Position numbers and translations under genes: made by a program | Notes under the pieces: model-generated | The model's input: only the letters and a program-made list of their open reading frames with translations | Told to the model about the DNA's origin: nothing | The model's database searches: none | From: Azospirillaceae bacterium | GTDB lineage: Bacteria; Pseudomonadota; Alphaproteobacteria; Azospirillales; Azospirillaceae | Direction: 5' to 3' | NCBI GenBank assembly: GCA_035645145.1 | Contig: DASQNC010000041.1 | Coordinates: 1 to 34,616 of the forward strand | Length of the DNA stretch: 34,616 bases | In this document: positions 25,577-34,361 of the stretch, in pieces | Numbering within the stretch: position 1 is the stretch's first letter | How the letters are laid out: each line of letters opens with the position of its first letter

Positions 25577-25804
25577 TCACGAACGGCCCCGCCCCGTTTT
25601 CTCCTGCAACTCATCGATGCGCTTGGATGCCTGGGCCTTGGTCAGGTTCGGGTCGAACCCCTCCCCCGCCTCCTCGCTCAACGTCTTCAGGTAGGACGCC
25701 TGCGCCCCGGTCATCGGCTCGTCACCGGTCGTCCAATCGTCCGGATCCTTCTCGGTGTTGGAGACCGGATTCGCCTTGGGATTCCGCTTCACGTCGTCGG
25801 GCAT
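25577..25804 (-). CDS. DUF3072 protein
   Basis: A 75-aa protein. The core PMTGAQASYLKTLSEEAGE followed by LTKAQASKRIDELQEKTGR is the DUF3072 signature, a short helical domain of unknown function also found fused to other proteins. The preceding part is polar and probably disordered (NPKANPVSNTEKDPDDWTTG). The ATG at 25804 is preferred; an upstream GTG at 25849 is also open. It stands alone between the convergent PAS gene and tRNA-Phe. Confidence 0.83.
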   Translation of the reverse strand: MPDDVKRNPKANPVSNTEKDPDDWTTGDEPMTGAQASYLKTLSEEAGEGFDPNLTKAQASKRIDELQEKTGRGRS

Positions 25805-25953
25805 GACGGTTGGTCCGCTTGATGGATTGATGGGTGCATCAACCGTCACGGCCGGAAACCGTTCCCGTTATGTTCACAAAACAGCATCCCTCGCGCCAGG
25901 GGGCTCCGGCTTGAAGCAGGTCCCGGCAAAAGCACTGTTTGAGAAGGAAGAGG

Positions 25954-26029
25954 TGGTGCCCAGGGACGGAATCGAACCGCCGACACGGGGATTTTCAGTC
26001 CCCTGCTCTACCAGCTGAGCTACCTGGGC
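25954..26029 (-). tRNA. tRNA-Phe (GAA)
   Basis: 76 bases including an encoded CCA. The acceptor stem GCCCAGG/CCTGGGC, the D stem GCTC/GAGC, the anticodon stem GGGGA/TCCCC around loop CTGAAAA (anticodon GAA), and the T arm GGCGG-TTCGATT-CCGTC all pair. It reads away from yacG on the same strand. Confidence 0.97.
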
Positions 26030-26033
26030 ATTG

Positions 26034-26062
26034 CTCGTCGAACGAGCCGGCACCGCGGTGCC
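26034..26062 (-). other. Inverted repeats in the tRNA-Phe leader
   Basis: The palindrome GGCACCGCGGTGCC (26049-26062) and the small hairpin CTCGT-CGA-ACGAG (26034-26046) lie between the -10 element and the mature 5' end. They could fold in the precursor and guide or delay processing; this role is inferred. Confidence 0.45.
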
Positions 26063-26072
26063 GAGGAGCCGG

Positions 26073-26102
26073 CTTATAGGACAGGTCCGGCGGGCCTGTA
26101 AA
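26073..26102 (-). promoter_or_regulatory. Promoter of tRNA-Phe
   Basis: On the minus strand TTTACA (26102-26097) is followed after 18 bases by TATAAG (26078-26073), a good sigma-70-type pair about 45 bases ahead of the tRNA. Confidence 0.65.
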
Positions 26103-26159
26103 GAGGCATAACCACCAAATGCGCGAAAAAGGATCCCGCCACGCCCCCGCGAGGTACGA

Positions 26160-26384
26160 TCAGGCCGGGGTCGGCGGAACCGGGCCCTCGTCCTCCTCGA
26201 TCTCGTCCTCGGGATCGTTCACCTGCACGCGGTAGACGCCGGTCAGCCAACGGGCCAAGTCGATGTCGGCGCAGCGCTTGGTGCAGAACGGCTTGAACGT
26301 CGGGTCCGGGGGGCGCTGGCAGATCGGGCAGCGGCCGGTCCCACGTGGAGCGGCCGCTGCCCCGGAATTGGTTTCGTGGGTCAT
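26160..26384 (-). CDS. yacG: YacG-family zinc-binding DNA gyrase inhibitor
   Basis: A 74-aa protein with the family's four-cysteine zinc site, CPIC (19-22) and FCTKRC, followed by ADIDLARWLTGVYRV and an acidic tail. YacG of E. coli binds and inhibits DNA gyrase. The ATG overlaps the stop of the ribonuclease gene as ATGA, so it is translationally coupled and last in the infA-maf-ribonuclease run. Confidence 0.95.
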   Translation of the reverse strand: MTHETNSGAAAAPRGTGRCPICQRPPDPTFKPFCTKRCADIDLARWLTGVYRVQVNDPEDEIEEDEGPVPPTPA

Positions 26385-27586
26385 CGGGACGTCTCCGGTG
26401 ACTCCGGCCTATCCGCGGATGCCAGCAGGTCGATCAGCGGCGGGCCGCGACGAACGCGGGTGAGTTCAACAAGTCCAAGCTTCGACATGCCGTAAACATG
26501 GGTTGCGACCGGATCGTCCGCCACCGCGTCAACCAGGGCGTTCAGCACCCGCTCGCGCTCGTCGGGGCGGTCGGGCGTGATGAAGTCCACCACCACCACG
26601 CCACCGATGTTGCGCAGCCGCAGTTGCCGGGCGATCTCGCGCGCGGCGTCGCGGTTCACGGCGGCCGCGTTCTGGCGCTCGGCGCCGTTCACGTCGATCA
26701 CCCAAAGCGCCTCGGTCCGCTCGACCACCAGCCAACCGCCGCCCGGCAACGGCACGTGCTTTCCGGCCAAGGCGTCGATCTCGTCCTCGATGTCGGCCGA
26801 TTCGAACAGGCCCGGGCGGCCCCGGTGGGCCTCGATGTGGTCGGCCAGGTCGGGGGCCGCCGCGGCGCACCAGCCGCGCAGGATCCCCTCCGTCGCCGGG
26901 TCGTCGACGTACAGGCGCCCCAACGGCCGGCCGCCATGTTCCACCAGCAGGCGAACCGGTGCCGGCGGACCGGGGTCCAGCACGGCCGGCGGCGCATCGG
27001 TCCGGGCCGCGATGTCACGCCACTGCACGGCCAGATGCTCGGCTTCCGCCGCCAACAGGGAGTCGGGCGCACCCTCGGCGCCGCCACGGACGATCCAGCC
27101 ATCGCCGGTCACGATCGCGCGCACCCGCTTCGCCAGGAGCCCCTGCCCGCCCCCGGCGATCCGCCGCGACACCCGCACGCCGTCCACAAAGGGGGCACGC
27201 ACCAGGAAGCGGCCGGGAAGTGCGATGTCCATGGACAGGGTCGGCCCCTTGCGTCCATGGGCTTCGGCCTTGACCTGCACCAGCACCGTATCACCCGCGC
27301 GCAGCAGGCGGCCGATGGGTGTGTTCCGGCGCAAGGGCCGCACATCCTTGGCCGACAACAGGCCGGCCTGGGCCGTGCCCACATCGACGAAGGCGGCATC
27401 CAGGCCGGACATGATCTGCACCACGCGTCCGCGGCAGACGGCACCCGTCCGCAGGCGCACGCCCTCGCGGTCGAGCGCGATGTCGACCAGCCGCCCGGCC
27501 GCCTCCCCCGCCCTGGCCCCTGGCTGGACCAGCACGGCCCGCACCAGCGCGCCCCGGCGGTCCACCAGAAGGTCGGGCGCGGTCAT
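26381..27586 (-). CDS. Ribonuclease E/G-family protein, short form
   Basis: A 401-aa endoribonuclease of the RNase E/G family. It has an S1-like RNA-binding part (RGRVVQIMSGLDAAFVDVGT) and the DNase I-like catalytic core, with the metal-binding Asp residues in VIDVNG and VVVDFITP and the AREIARQLRLRNIGG helix between them. It ends soon after LGLVELTRVR and lacks the CPxCxG zinc-link that joins RNase E/G dimers, as well as any long C-terminal scaffold. It is therefore a reduced paralogue rather than the main RNase E. The ATG overlaps the Maf stop as ATGA; the frame is open upstream inside the maf gene, but that part is out-of-frame coding. Role: RNA maturation or decay, exact targets unknown. 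Confidence 0.9.
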   Translation of the reverse strand: MTAPDLLVDRRGALVRAVLVQPGARAGEAAGRLVDIALDREGVRLRTGAVCRGRVVQIMSGLDAAFVDVGTAQAGLLSAKDVRPLRRNTPIGRLLRAGDTVLVQVKAEAHGRKGPTLSMDIALPGRFLVRAPFVDGVRVSRRIAGGGQGLLAKRVRAIVTGDGWIVRGGAEGAPDSLLAAEAEHLAVQWRDIAARTDAPPAVLDPGPPAPVRLLVEHGGRPLGRLYVDDPATEGILRGWCAAAAPDLADHIEAHRGRPGLFESADIEDEIDALAGKHVPLPGGGWLVVERTEALWVIDVNGAERQNAAAVNRDAAREIARQLRLRNIGGVVVVDFITPDRPDERERVLNALVDAVADDPVATHVYGMSKLGLVELTRVRRGPPLIDLLASADRPESPETSR

Positions 27587-28179
27587 TCCGGGATCAGGCC
27601 GAAGGCGGACAGGAGGGCCGCCGTCTCGAAGAGCGGCAGGCCCACGACGTTGGAATAGGATCCACCGATGCTGCGCACGAAAGCCGCCGCGCGGCCCTGG
27701 ATGGCATAGCCGCCGGCCTTGCCGTCCCATTCGCCCGACGCGATGTAGCGGTCGATGTCCGCAGCGGAAAAACGCTTGAAGGCGACCATCGTCAGCACCG
27801 TCCGCTCCAGCACCCGGCCGTCCGGACCGACGACGCAAAGCCCGCCATGGACCCGGTGCCGCCGCCCGGACAAAAGCGTCAGGCATTCGCGTGCGGACCG
27901 CTCGTCCTGCGCCTTCGGCAGGATGCGGCGGCCACAGGCCACCACCGTATCGCAGGCCAGGACGACCGCGCCCGGATGGCGGGCAGCCACGACCTGGGCC
28001 TTGTCCCGGGCGCAGCGTGCGGCATAGGCGGGCGGCAGCTCACGGGGGTGCGGGGTCTCGTCCACGTCGGCCGGATCAACGGCCGCGGGGGTCAGACCGA
28101 TCTGACGCAGCAGTTCGAGCCGGCGCGGCGACGCCGACGCCAGCACCAACGCCGGTGGCGCGCCCACGTCAGAAGCCAC
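27583..28179 (-). CDS. maf: Maf-family nucleotide pyrophosphatase
   Basis: A 198-aa Maf/Ham1-like nucleoside triphosphate pyrophosphatase that hydrolyses non-canonical or modified nucleotides. The motif SASPRRLELLRQIGL near the N-terminus, VLACDTVV, the ECLTLLSGRRHRVHGG block, and the EWDGKAGGYAIQG loop are all present. The GTG at 28179 is preferred because GGAG lies nine bases ahead; a TTG at 28188 sits directly on that site. It starts 22 bases after infA and overlaps the ribonuclease start. Confidence 0.93.
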   Translation of the reverse strand: MASDVGAPPALVLASASPRRLELLRQIGLTPAAVDPADVDETPHPRELPPAYAARCARDKAQVVAARHPGAVVLACDTVVACGRRILPKAQDERSARECLTLLSGRRHRVHGGLCVVGPDGRVLERTVLTMVAFKRFSAADIDRYIASGEWDGKAGGYAIQGRAAAFVRSIGGSYSNVVGLPLFETAALLSAFGLIPE

Positions 28180-28200
28180 GCCCGACAACTCCGCAGCGGA

Positions 28201-28419
28201 TCATTTGAAACGGAAGGTGATGCGGCCCTTGGTCAGGTCGTAGGGCGTCATCTCGACGTTGACCCGGTCCCCGGCCAGCACGCGGATCCGGTTTTTCCGC
28301 ATTTTGCCGGACGTGTGCGCAAGCACGATGTGCTCGTTGTCCAGCTTCACCCTGAACATCGCGTTCGGCAGCAGTTCGGTCACCGTGCCGGAGAACTCGA
28401 TCAGATCTTCCTTCGCCAT
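28201..28419 (-). CDS. infA: Translation initiation factor IF-1
   Basis: A 72-aa OB-fold protein almost identical to the IF-1 consensus: [20 protein letters not shown], then [20 protein letters not shown], and [16 protein letters not shown] at the end. It binds the 30S A site during initiation. It is separated from the phosphatase gene by 185 bases, so it probably has its own promoter and leads the infA-maf-ribonuclease-yacG operon. Confidence 0.98.
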   Translation of the reverse strand: MAKEDLIEFSGTVTELLPNAMFRVKLDNEHIVLAHTSGKMRKNRIRVLAGDRVNVEMTPYDLTKGRITFRFK

Positions 28420-28604
28420 AGCCCCACGTCGAGCGGATGTTTGCGCGCGCCATACTGGTGTTTCCCAATGGTTCCGCGGTCAAGTGAAAATATCGACCGG
28501 TGTGCATCACGACGGTGGAAGCCCGGCAGCCCCCCGAACGGGAGCGGGCCCGCCCCTGGAACGGATGGAGCACGACCGCCCGATCCATGGGGTCGAGCCG
28601 TGCT

Positions 28605-29051
28605 TTAAGTGCCGAACCGCTCCGCGATGCGGCGGCGCAGTTCGTCCCGGACCTGCCGGTAGGCGTCCAGGCGCTGCTCGCGGCTGCCCTCGACCACCGA
28701 CGGATCCTGGATTCGCCAATACTCGACCTCGCACGCCATGGTGCGGGTCATTTCGACGGCCCGGTGCTGGGCTTCGGGCGACAGCGACACTACCAGGTCG
28801 TAGGAGGTGTCCTCCAGGTCGTCGAAGGTCTTGGGCCGGTGCCGCGACAGGTCGGCGCCAATCTCGGCCATGACGGTGGTGGCGAAAACATCGGTCTCGC
28901 CGGTCTTCACGCCCACGGAGTCCACATAGATCCGCCGCCCGTGCAACTGCTTCAGCATGGCTTCCGCCATGGGCGAGCGGATCGCGTTGTGCGTGCAGGC
29001 GAACAGCACGCTCGTCACCGGGAGGCGGTCGGCCGGTGCCATCCCCGTCAC
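28605..29051 (-). CDS. Low-molecular-weight protein-tyrosine-phosphatase-family protein
   Basis: A 148-aa phosphatase-fold protein. The P-loop is CTHNAIRS (Cys-x5-Arg-Ser) after VLFA, with MAEAML following, and the general-acid Asp is in WRIQDPS. The family includes tyrosine phosphatases and arsenate reductases; the intact DP motif favours a phosphatase. The GTG at 29051 overlaps the UPF0262 stop as GTGA; an ATG at 29042 is also possible. Being in a conserved housekeeping cluster, it is not necessarily tied to the exopolysaccharide tyrosine kinase. Confidence 0.9.
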   Translation of the reverse strand: MTGMAPADRLPVTSVLFACTHNAIRSPMAEAMLKQLHGRRIYVDSVGVKTGETDVFATTVMAEIGADLSRHRPKTFDDLEDTSYDLVVSLSPEAQHRAVEMTRTMACEVEYWRIQDPSVVEGSREQRLDAYRQVRDELRRRIAERFGT

Positions 29052-29530
29052 CCCCGCAGGTGAAGCACGCAGATGAGCGTGAACAGGCGGCGTGCCGTGT
29101 CGAAGTCCACCTCGACCTTGTCGGCCATCCGCTCCCGCAGCAGTTCCGAGCCCTCATTGTGCAGACCGCGCCGGCCCATGTCGAGCGCCTCGATCTGCGC
29201 CAGCGACGCGTGCTTGATGGCGTTGTAGTAGCTTTCGCAGACCATGAAGTAATCGCGCACGATCCCACGGAAGGGCTGCAACGGGACCGTGACCTCGGTC
29301 AGCGGCGTGTCGGCCTCGTCCCGGATGTCCAGGATCAGCCGGGTCCCGTCCTCGATGCGCAGATGCAGGCGGAACGGCCCCTTGTCCGGGCATTCGGCGG
29401 GGACGAAGCGGTTTTCCTCCACCAGGTCGTAGATGGCGACGGCGCGTTCGTGCTCGACCTCCGGCGACCGGCGCACCACGCCCTTCTCATCGAGCGCCAC
29501 ATGGACGATGCGGTGGCGCGGGTCGGCCAT
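29048..29530 (-). CDS. UPF0262 family protein
   Basis: A 160-aa protein matching the alphaproteobacterial UPF0262 family (HRIVHVALDEKGVVRRSPEV, then FRGIVRDYFMVCESYYNAIK and IEALDMGRRGLHNEGSELL). Function is unknown. It lies seven bases after histidinol dehydrogenase, as in many relatives, and is coupled to the phosphatase gene. Confidence 0.93.
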   Translation of the reverse strand: MADPRHRIVHVALDEKGVVRRSPEVEHERAVAIYDLVEENRFVPAECPDKGPFRLHLRIEDGTRLILDIRDEADTPLTEVTVPLQPFRGIVRDYFMVCESYYNAIKHASLAQIEALDMGRRGLHNEGSELLRERMADKVEVDFDTARRLFTLICVLHLRG

Positions 29531-29537
29531 GGCGCCC

Positions 29538-30842
29538 TCAACCCTTCAGGCGGATTTCGACCGACAGGGCGTGCGCCTGCAACCCTTCGGCATGGGCCAG
29601 CGTCACCGCGGCCGGGCCGATGGCGCGCAAGCTGTCGGGCGTGCAGCCGACGAAGGTGGTCCGCTTCATGAAGTCCAGCACGTTGAGGCCGGAGAAGAAG
29701 CGGGCCGTGCGATCGGTGGGCAGCACATGGTTGGTGCCCGCCACATAGTCGCCGATGGCCTCGGGCGTATGGCGGCCAAGGAACACGGACCCGGCGTTGC
29801 GCACGCGGGCCAGCAGCGCATCGGGCTCGGCCACGGCCAGTTCCAGGTGTTCGGGGGCGATCCGGTCCACCAGCGCGACCGCCTCGTCCAGGCGGGCGAC
29901 CGTGATGATGGCGCCGTGGTCCCGCCAACTGGCGCCCGCGATCCCGGCGCGCGGCAGGCGGGTCAGATGGTCGTCCACCGCCCGCGCGACGGCGTCGGCG
30001 AAATCCGCGTCGTCGGTGATCAGCACCGACTGGGCGCTGGTGTCGTGTTCGGCCTGGGACAGCAGGTCGGCGGCGATCCAGGCCGGGTCGTTGTCCCGGT
30101 CGGCGACCACCAGGATCTCCGACGGGCCGGCGATCATGTCGATCCCGACCAATCCGAACACCTGCCGCTTGGCGGCGGCGACATAGGCGTTGCCCGGCCC
30201 GACGATCTTGTCCACCGGCGGCACCGTGGCGGTGCCGTAGGCGAGCGCACCGACCGCCTGGGCGCCGCCGATCCGGTAGACCTCGTCGATGCCGGCGATG
30301 CGGGCGGCCGCCAACACCAGCGGGTTCAACCGGCCGTCCGGCGCCGGCACCACCATGGCGATACGCCCGACGCCGGCGACCCGCGCCGGGATGGCGTTCA
30401 TCAGCAGCGAGCTGGGATAGGCGGCCAGCCCCCCCGGCACGTAGAGCCCGACCGACCCCACCGCCGTCCAGCGCGCGCCCAGGCGCACGCCCGCCGCGTC
30501 CACGTAATCGGTGTTCCCCGGCAATTGGCGTTCGTGGAAGGCCCGGATGCGCGCGGCGGCCAGACGCAAGGCGTCCAGCACGGCCGGATCGCAGGCGGCT
30601 TCCGCCGCGGCCAGCTCGTCCGTGCCGATGCGCAGGGTGGCGGGCGTCAGGTCCACCCGGTCGAAGCGGCGGGTGTAGTCCAGCACCGCCGCGTCGCCGC
30701 GGGCCTTCACATCGGCCAGAATGGCGGCGACCACGCCGTCCACGTCCTGGCGCACGTCGCGCTTGGCAGACAGGAACGCGGCGAAATCCGCCTCGAACCC
30801 GGGACGGCGGCTGTCGAGCCGGATAGGCCGGTCACGCGGCAC
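29538..30842 (-). CDS. hisD: Histidinol dehydrogenase
   Basis: A 434-aa zinc enzyme that oxidises L-histidinol to histidine in two NAD-dependent steps. Recognisable blocks are [54 protein letters not shown], the Gln/His metal-site region [16 protein letters not shown] with the catalytic Glu-His, and [11 protein letters not shown]. The GTG at 30842, with GGAGG six bases upstream, is preferred to the TTG at 30857. It overlaps the hisG end by 11 bases. Confidence 0.96.
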   Translation of the reverse strand: MPRDRPIRLDSRRPGFEADFAAFLSAKRDVRQDVDGVVAAILADVKARGDAAVLDYTRRFDRVDLTPATLRIGTDELAAAEAACDPAVLDALRLAAARIRAFHERQLPGNTDYVDAAGVRLGARWTAVGSVGLYVPGGLAAYPSSLLMNAIPARVAGVGRIAMVVPAPDGRLNPLVLAAARIAGIDEVYRIGGAQAVGALAYGTATVPPVDKIVGPGNAYVAAAKRQVFGLVGIDMIAGPSEILVVADRDNDPAWIAADLLSQAEHDTSAQSVLITDDADFADAVARAVDDHLTRLPRAGIAGASWRDHGAIITVARLDEAVALVDRIAPEHLELAVAEPDALLARVRNAGSVFLGRHTPEAIGDYVAGTNHVLPTDRTARFFSGLNVLDFMKRTTFVGCTPDSLRAIGPAAVTLAHAEGLQAHALSVEIRLKG

Positions 30843-31542
30843 GGGCGGCCTCCGCAAATCCGGTGATCCAGGCCTGCATTTCCGCCGGCCGGGTTTTGAA
30901 CGCCGCGCGGTTGACGATCAGGCGCGAGGTGACGTCGGCGATCTTCTCGACCTCGACCAAGCCGTTCGCCTTCAGCGTCGCCCCGGACGACACCAGGTCC
31001 ACGATGCGCCGGCACAGGCCGAGCGCAGGCGCCAGCTCCATGGCGCCGTTGAGCTTGATGCATTCCGCCTGCACGCCGCGCCGCTCGAAGTGGCGTCGGG
31101 TGACCTCGGGGTACTTGGTCGCCACGCGGATGCGGCTCCACCGCACGGGATCGTCGATCCCCACCATTTCGGCTGGCGCGGCCACGGACAGTCGGCACTT
31201 GCCGATCCCGAGATCCAGCGGCGCGTAGATTTCCGGGTAGTCGAACTCCATCAGCACGTCATTGCCCGCCACGCCCAGGTGGGCCGCCCCGAAGGCGACG
31301 AAGGTGGCCACATCGAACGAGCGCACGCGAACGATGGTCAGGTGCGGCAGGTTGGTGGCGAATTGCAGCTTGCGGCTGTCGCCGTCGTCGAAATCCGGTT
31401 CGGGGACGATGCCGGCGCGCGCCAGGATGGGCCGCAGCTCCTTGAGGATGCGGCCCTTGGGCAGGGCCAGCACGAGCGGCTCGTTGCGGCCGGGTGTGGC
31501 CTTGGCGGTGTCGTTGGCAGGCATGGCGGCAGGCGGGGTCAC
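30832..31542 (-). CDS. hisG: ATP phosphoribosyltransferase, short form
   Basis: A 236-aa enzyme for the first step of histidine synthesis (ATP plus PRPP). It has [38 protein letters not shown], and the PRPP-binding [19 protein letters not shown]. It ends about where short-form enzymes do and lacks the C-terminal regulatory domain, so it should need HisZ, which is not in this window. The start GTG at 31542 has GAGGA nine bases upstream; the open frame to 31668 is Arg/Pro-rich and unlikely. An ATG at 31524 is the alternative. Confidence 0.94.
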   Translation of the reverse strand: MTPPAAMPANDTAKATPGRNEPLVLALPKGRILKELRPILARAGIVPEPDFDDGDSRKLQFATNLPHLTIVRVRSFDVATFVAFGAAHLGVAGNDVLMEFDYPEIYAPLDLGIGKCRLSVAAPAEMVGIDDPVRWSRIRVATKYPEVTRRHFERRGVQAECIKLNGAMELAPALGLCRRIVDLVSSGATLKANGLVEVEKIADVTSRLIVNRAAFKTRPAEMQAWITGFAEAARAA

Positions 31543-31698
31543 CGGTTCACGTCCTCGAATTCCCGCGCGGTTCGCACCAGCGGATCGGGAAAGACGGGCA
31601 AGGGAATAGCACCGGGCCGGTGACGGGGGCCAGCCCTTCGGACGCAGGGGGTCCGGGCGTCCGGCCACTGCCCGGTGCGCGGACGGCGGGATGCCGGC

Positions 31699-32178
31699 CT
31701 ACAGGGTGGCCTCGGCCGTGATGTCGTCCAGCGGATGGCAGGGCACGCAGCTCGTCGGCCAGGGCTCGCCCATGTCCTCCATGAAGACATTGATCCGGTC
31801 CATCTCGACCCTCAGCGCCGTCCCGCCCGAGAAGTGCAGCAGAACGGCCCCGTCGTCCGACGCTTCCATGGCCAGCAGGCAGAGCATCTGGCCGCGGTCG
31901 CGCGGGTCCAGGTTCCGGCTCTTGACGGCCGTGACGCCTTCGAAGCGCAAGCCGCAATGCGTGCGCTCGTAGGGGCAGCCGTCCGCCCCGGCCTTCGCGG
32001 CCGGCGGACGCGTGTCGGAGCAGGTCTCCCATTTGAACCGGTTCGCCACCAGGACGAAGCGCCGGTCCTCCTTGAAGTAGCCGACATCGCAGATGGCAAC
32101 GATCGCATCCTGCAGGTGGGCGGACAGGACCTTGACGTCCTCACCGTCCACCGCCTTGAGCTTCAATGTCCGCGCCAT
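31699..32178 (-). CDS. DUF2948 family protein
   Basis: A 159-aa protein of the DUF2948 family (LKLKAVDGEDVKVLSAHLQD, then FVLVANRFKWE, and GTALRVEMDRINVFMEDMG near the end). Function is unknown. It sits between murA and hisG in many alphaproteobacteria, as here. A 156-base gap before hisG contains no gene I can support. Confidence 0.92.
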   Translation of the reverse strand: MARTLKLKAVDGEDVKVLSAHLQDAIVAICDVGYFKEDRRFVLVANRFKWETCSDTRPPAAKAGADGCPYERTHCGLRFEGVTAVKSRNLDPRDRGQMLCLLAMEASDDGAVLLHFSGGTALRVEMDRINVFMEDMGEPWPTSCVPCHPLDDITAEATL

Positions 32179-32221
32179 TCGCCCCTGCCCTTCCGAAACA
32201 GACGGTGCGCCTGCGGGCCCG

Positions 32222-33487
32222 TCAGGTCGTATCCTTCAGGCGCTCGATGTCGGCACCGCAGGCCGCGAGCTTGGCTTCCAGCCGCTCGTAGCCACGGTCC
32301 AGGTGGTAGACGCGCCCTATGACGGTCTCCCCTTCGGCCGCGAGCCCCGCCAGCACCAGCGAGACCGAGGCGCGAAGATCGGTCGCCATCACCGGGGCAC
32401 CCCGCAGACCCGGAACCCCGCGCACCAATGCCGTCCCACCATGCACCGTGACGCGCGCGCCCATGCGGGCAAGCTCCGGCACATGCATGAAGCGGTTTTC
32501 GAAGATCGTCTCCGAAATCATCGAAGCGCCCTCCGCAATGGACATGAGGGCCATGAACTGCGCTTGCAAGTCCGTGGGGAACCCGGGAAACGGTTCGGTC
32601 ATCACATCGACACCGCGCAACCGCGGCCCGGCGGCGGCAAGCACGCCGCCCTCCGCCGGCTCGATTCGCATTCCGGCCCCCCGCAACGTCGCGGCCGGGG
32701 CCTGGATGAGGTCGATGGACACCCCCTCCAGCAGGAGTTCACCCCTGGTGATTCCGGCGGCCATGGCAAAGGTGGCCGCCTCGATCCGGTCGGGAATCAC
32801 GTGGTGGTCGGCACCGTCGAGCCGGCCGGTGCCATGCACGGTGACGACCGGGGTGCCAATTCCCTCGATCCGCGCCCCCATGGCGGACAGGCACCGTGCC
32901 AGGTCCTCGACCTCGGGCTCGCGGGCGGCGTTGACGATCCGGGTGGTGCCGCGGGCAAGTGCGGCCGCCATCAGCAGGTTTTCCGTCGCCCCGACCGACA
33001 CGGTGGGGAACGTGACCTCGGCCCCGACCAGGCCGCCGTCCGGCGCACGGGCGACGATGTAGCCGCCCTCGACCACGATGTCCGCCCCCAGCGCCTGCAA
33101 CGCCCTCACGTGCAGGTCCACCGGCCGGGTGCCGATGGCGCAGCCGCCGGGCAGCGAGACCTTGGCCTCGCCCTGGCGCGCCAGCAGCGGACCCAGCACC
33201 AGGACCGAGGCGCGCATCTTGCGCACGATGTCGTACGGTGCGGTGGTGTCGGCGATGGTGGCCGCATGCAGCGTCATACGGTCGCCGTCCACGTCCACCG
33301 CCGCCCCGTGGTGGCGCAGCAGGTTCGAAAGCGTGTCGATGTCGGCCAGACGCGGGACGTTGCGCAGGACCAGGGGCCGGTCGGTCAGAAGAGCCGCGCA
33401 CATCAGGGGCAGCACGGCGTTCTTGGCCCCGGAGATGGCCACCCGCCCGTCCAGGCGGCGGCCGCCGCGAATCGCGATCTTGTCCAT
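32222..33487 (-). CDS. murA: UDP-N-acetylglucosamine 1-carboxyvinyltransferase
   Basis: A 421-aa enzyme for the first committed step of peptidoglycan synthesis. Lys22-Asn23 in [12 protein letters not shown] and the catalytic Cys116 in [16 protein letters not shown] are present, so it should be fosfomycin-sensitive. [16 protein letters not shown] is the usual C-terminal domain motif. GAGG lies nine bases before the ATG. It follows the small basic ORF by 11 bases. Confidence 0.97.
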   Translation of the reverse strand: MDKIAIRGGRRLDGRVAISGAKNAVLPLMCAALLTDRPLVLRNVPRLADIDTLSNLLRHHGAAVDVDGDRMTLHAATIADTTAPYDIVRKMRASVLVLGPLLARQGEAKVSLPGGCAIGTRPVDLHVRALQALGADIVVEGGYIVARAPDGGLVGAEVTFPTVSVGATENLLMAAALARGTTRIVNAAREPEVEDLARCLSAMGARIEGIGTPVVTVHGTGRLDGADHHVIPDRIEAATFAMAAGITRGELLLEGVSIDLIQAPAATLRGAGMRIEPAEGGVLAAAGPRLRGVDVMTEPFPGFPTDLQAQFMALMSIAEGASMISETIFENRFMHVPELARMGARVTVHGGTALVRGVPGLRGAPVMATDLRASVSLVLAGLAAEGETVIGRVYHLDRGYERLEAKLAACGADIERLKDTT

Positions 33488-33498
33488 GTCCGTCCGCC

Positions 33499-33711
33499 TC
33501 AGTGGCCGGCCAGGCCGGACCGGCCCGTGTCGGAGGGATCGTTCACCCGGGGAGCATCGTCCCCCGAGTCTTCCGTATGCGCGTCCCCGTCGGCCGGGCC
33601 GGACCGCTCGCGCTGCTGGTCCTTGCGCCGCTTGAGGTTGGCACGAAGGGCCGCCGCCAAGCGGGCCTGGCGGTCGTTGGCGTCGGAAGGCTTCGGCATT
33701 TTGCGGCTCAT
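33499..33711 (-). CDS. Small basic conserved-type protein, 70 aa
   Basis: The N-terminal half, [20 protein letters not shown] followed by [10 protein letters not shown], is a basic helix of a kind seen in short alphaproteobacterial proteins encoded just before murA. The C-terminal half is acidic and probably disordered. Function unknown. The start is unclear: ATG 33711, an inner ATG at 33699, or GTG 33732. Confidence 0.7.
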   Translation of the reverse strand: MSRKMPKPSDANDRQARLAAALRANLKRRKDQQRERSGPADGDAHTEDSGDDAPRVNDPSDTGRSGLAGH

Positions 33712-33825
33712 GACCCTAAAGGGTGGGGACACGTCCCTTTTCGCTCAAGCCCCGGTTTTTGTTCAAGCCTCGGCCCCCCGGGCAAGCCCGATACCCCATA
33801 ATCGACAGACCCCGACGGAAACCCG

Positions 33826-33854
33826 TTGCACAACCCAATCCGCTTGAGTATGGT
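33826..33854 (+). promoter_or_regulatory. Promoter of tRNA-Thr
   Basis: TTGCAC (33826-33831) and TATGGT (33849-33854) are 17 bases apart, ending about 21 bases before the tRNA. This is a good sigma-70-type promoter. Confidence 0.68.
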
Positions 33855-33875
33855 CCGCGCCACTTCACGAGCACT

Positions 33876-33950
33876 GCTGCCGTAGCTCAGGGGTAGAGCA
33901 CGTCCTTGGTAAGGACGGGGTCGGTGGTTCAATTCCACTCGGCAGCACCA
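33876..33950 (+). tRNA. tRNA-Thr (GGT)
   Basis: 75 bases including an encoded CCA. The acceptor stem GCTGCCG/CGGCAGC, the anticodon stem CGTCC/GGACG around loop TTGGTAA (anticodon GGT), and the T arm GGTGG-TTCAATT-CCACT pair as expected. Its 3' end faces the phage lysis genes 65 bases away. Confidence 0.97.
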
Positions 33951-34015
33951 TCTTCCCGCATCGCATTGACGATCCGGAAGCGGCCCCAGCCCAGGGCCAA
34001 GCCAAATCCCCCCAA

Positions 34016-34210
34016 TCACCACCCGCACAGCGCCGCGCCTTTCTCGTTGTGGCGGAGGATCCGGTCTTCCGTGACCGGCGTCAGGCGGTCGCCGGTTTGA
34101 AACGGGATTGGCCGCGCGATCCGGCAAAACGTGTCAGCGGACGGTCCACTTGTCGCGCAGCCGCTTGCGGCCAGCAGCATCAAGCCCGTCAATCCGGCGG
34201 TCCACCTCAT
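34016..34210 (-). CDS. Probable phage o-spanin (Rz1-like lipoprotein)
   Basis: A 64-aa protein with a lipoprotein signal: a hydrophobic run GLTGLMLLAASGC with Cys as the lipidation site, then a short periplasmic part (FCRIARPIPF, then NEKGAALCGW) like many phage Rz1-type proteins. O-spanins sit in the outer membrane and fuse it to the inner membrane with the i-spanin at the end of lysis. The ATG at 34210 has GGAG seven bases upstream and lies inside the i-spanin gene in another frame, the classic Rz/Rz1 overlap. Confidence 0.8.
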   Translation of the reverse strand: MRWTAGLTGLMLLAASGCATSGPSADTFCRIARPIPFQTGDRLTPVTEDRILRHNEKGAALCGW

Positions 34211-34361
34211 GGGCACGCTCCAGTTGTTCGATGATCCGTGCTTGGGAGGCGGTGCGCTCGTCCAGCCGCCCCGCCTCCCGCTGCTTGGTCTCGCGCCACG
34301 CTGCCAGGGCCTGTTCCAAGACCCCGGCCAACGTGGAGAGGATGGACAGGAGCCGGATCAC
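34134..34361 (-). CDS. Probable phage i-spanin (Rz-like)
   Basis: A 75-aa protein with a short N-terminal hydrophobic segment (IRLLSILSTLAGVLEQALAA) followed by a charged helical, coiled-coil-like part (REAGRLDERTASQARIIEQL) ending KRLRDKWTVR. This fits an inner-membrane-anchored i-spanin. The GTG start overlaps the holin stop as GTGA. The o-spanin begins inside this gene. Confidence 0.75.
   Translation of the reverse strand: MIRLLSILSTLAGVLEQALAAWRETKQREAGRLDERTASQARIIEQLERAHEVDRRIDGLDAAGRKRLRDKWTVR

Noticed and set aside
25755-26018. Plus-strand ORF running into tRNA-Phe
   Set aside because: It ends in the antisense tRNA translation (VPRDGIEPPTRGF), a known artefact.
33708-34127. Minus-strand ORF across tRNA-Thr
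   Set aside because: The central piece (VELNHRPRPYQGRALPLSYG) is the familiar antisense translation of a tRNA, a known false-gene pattern.
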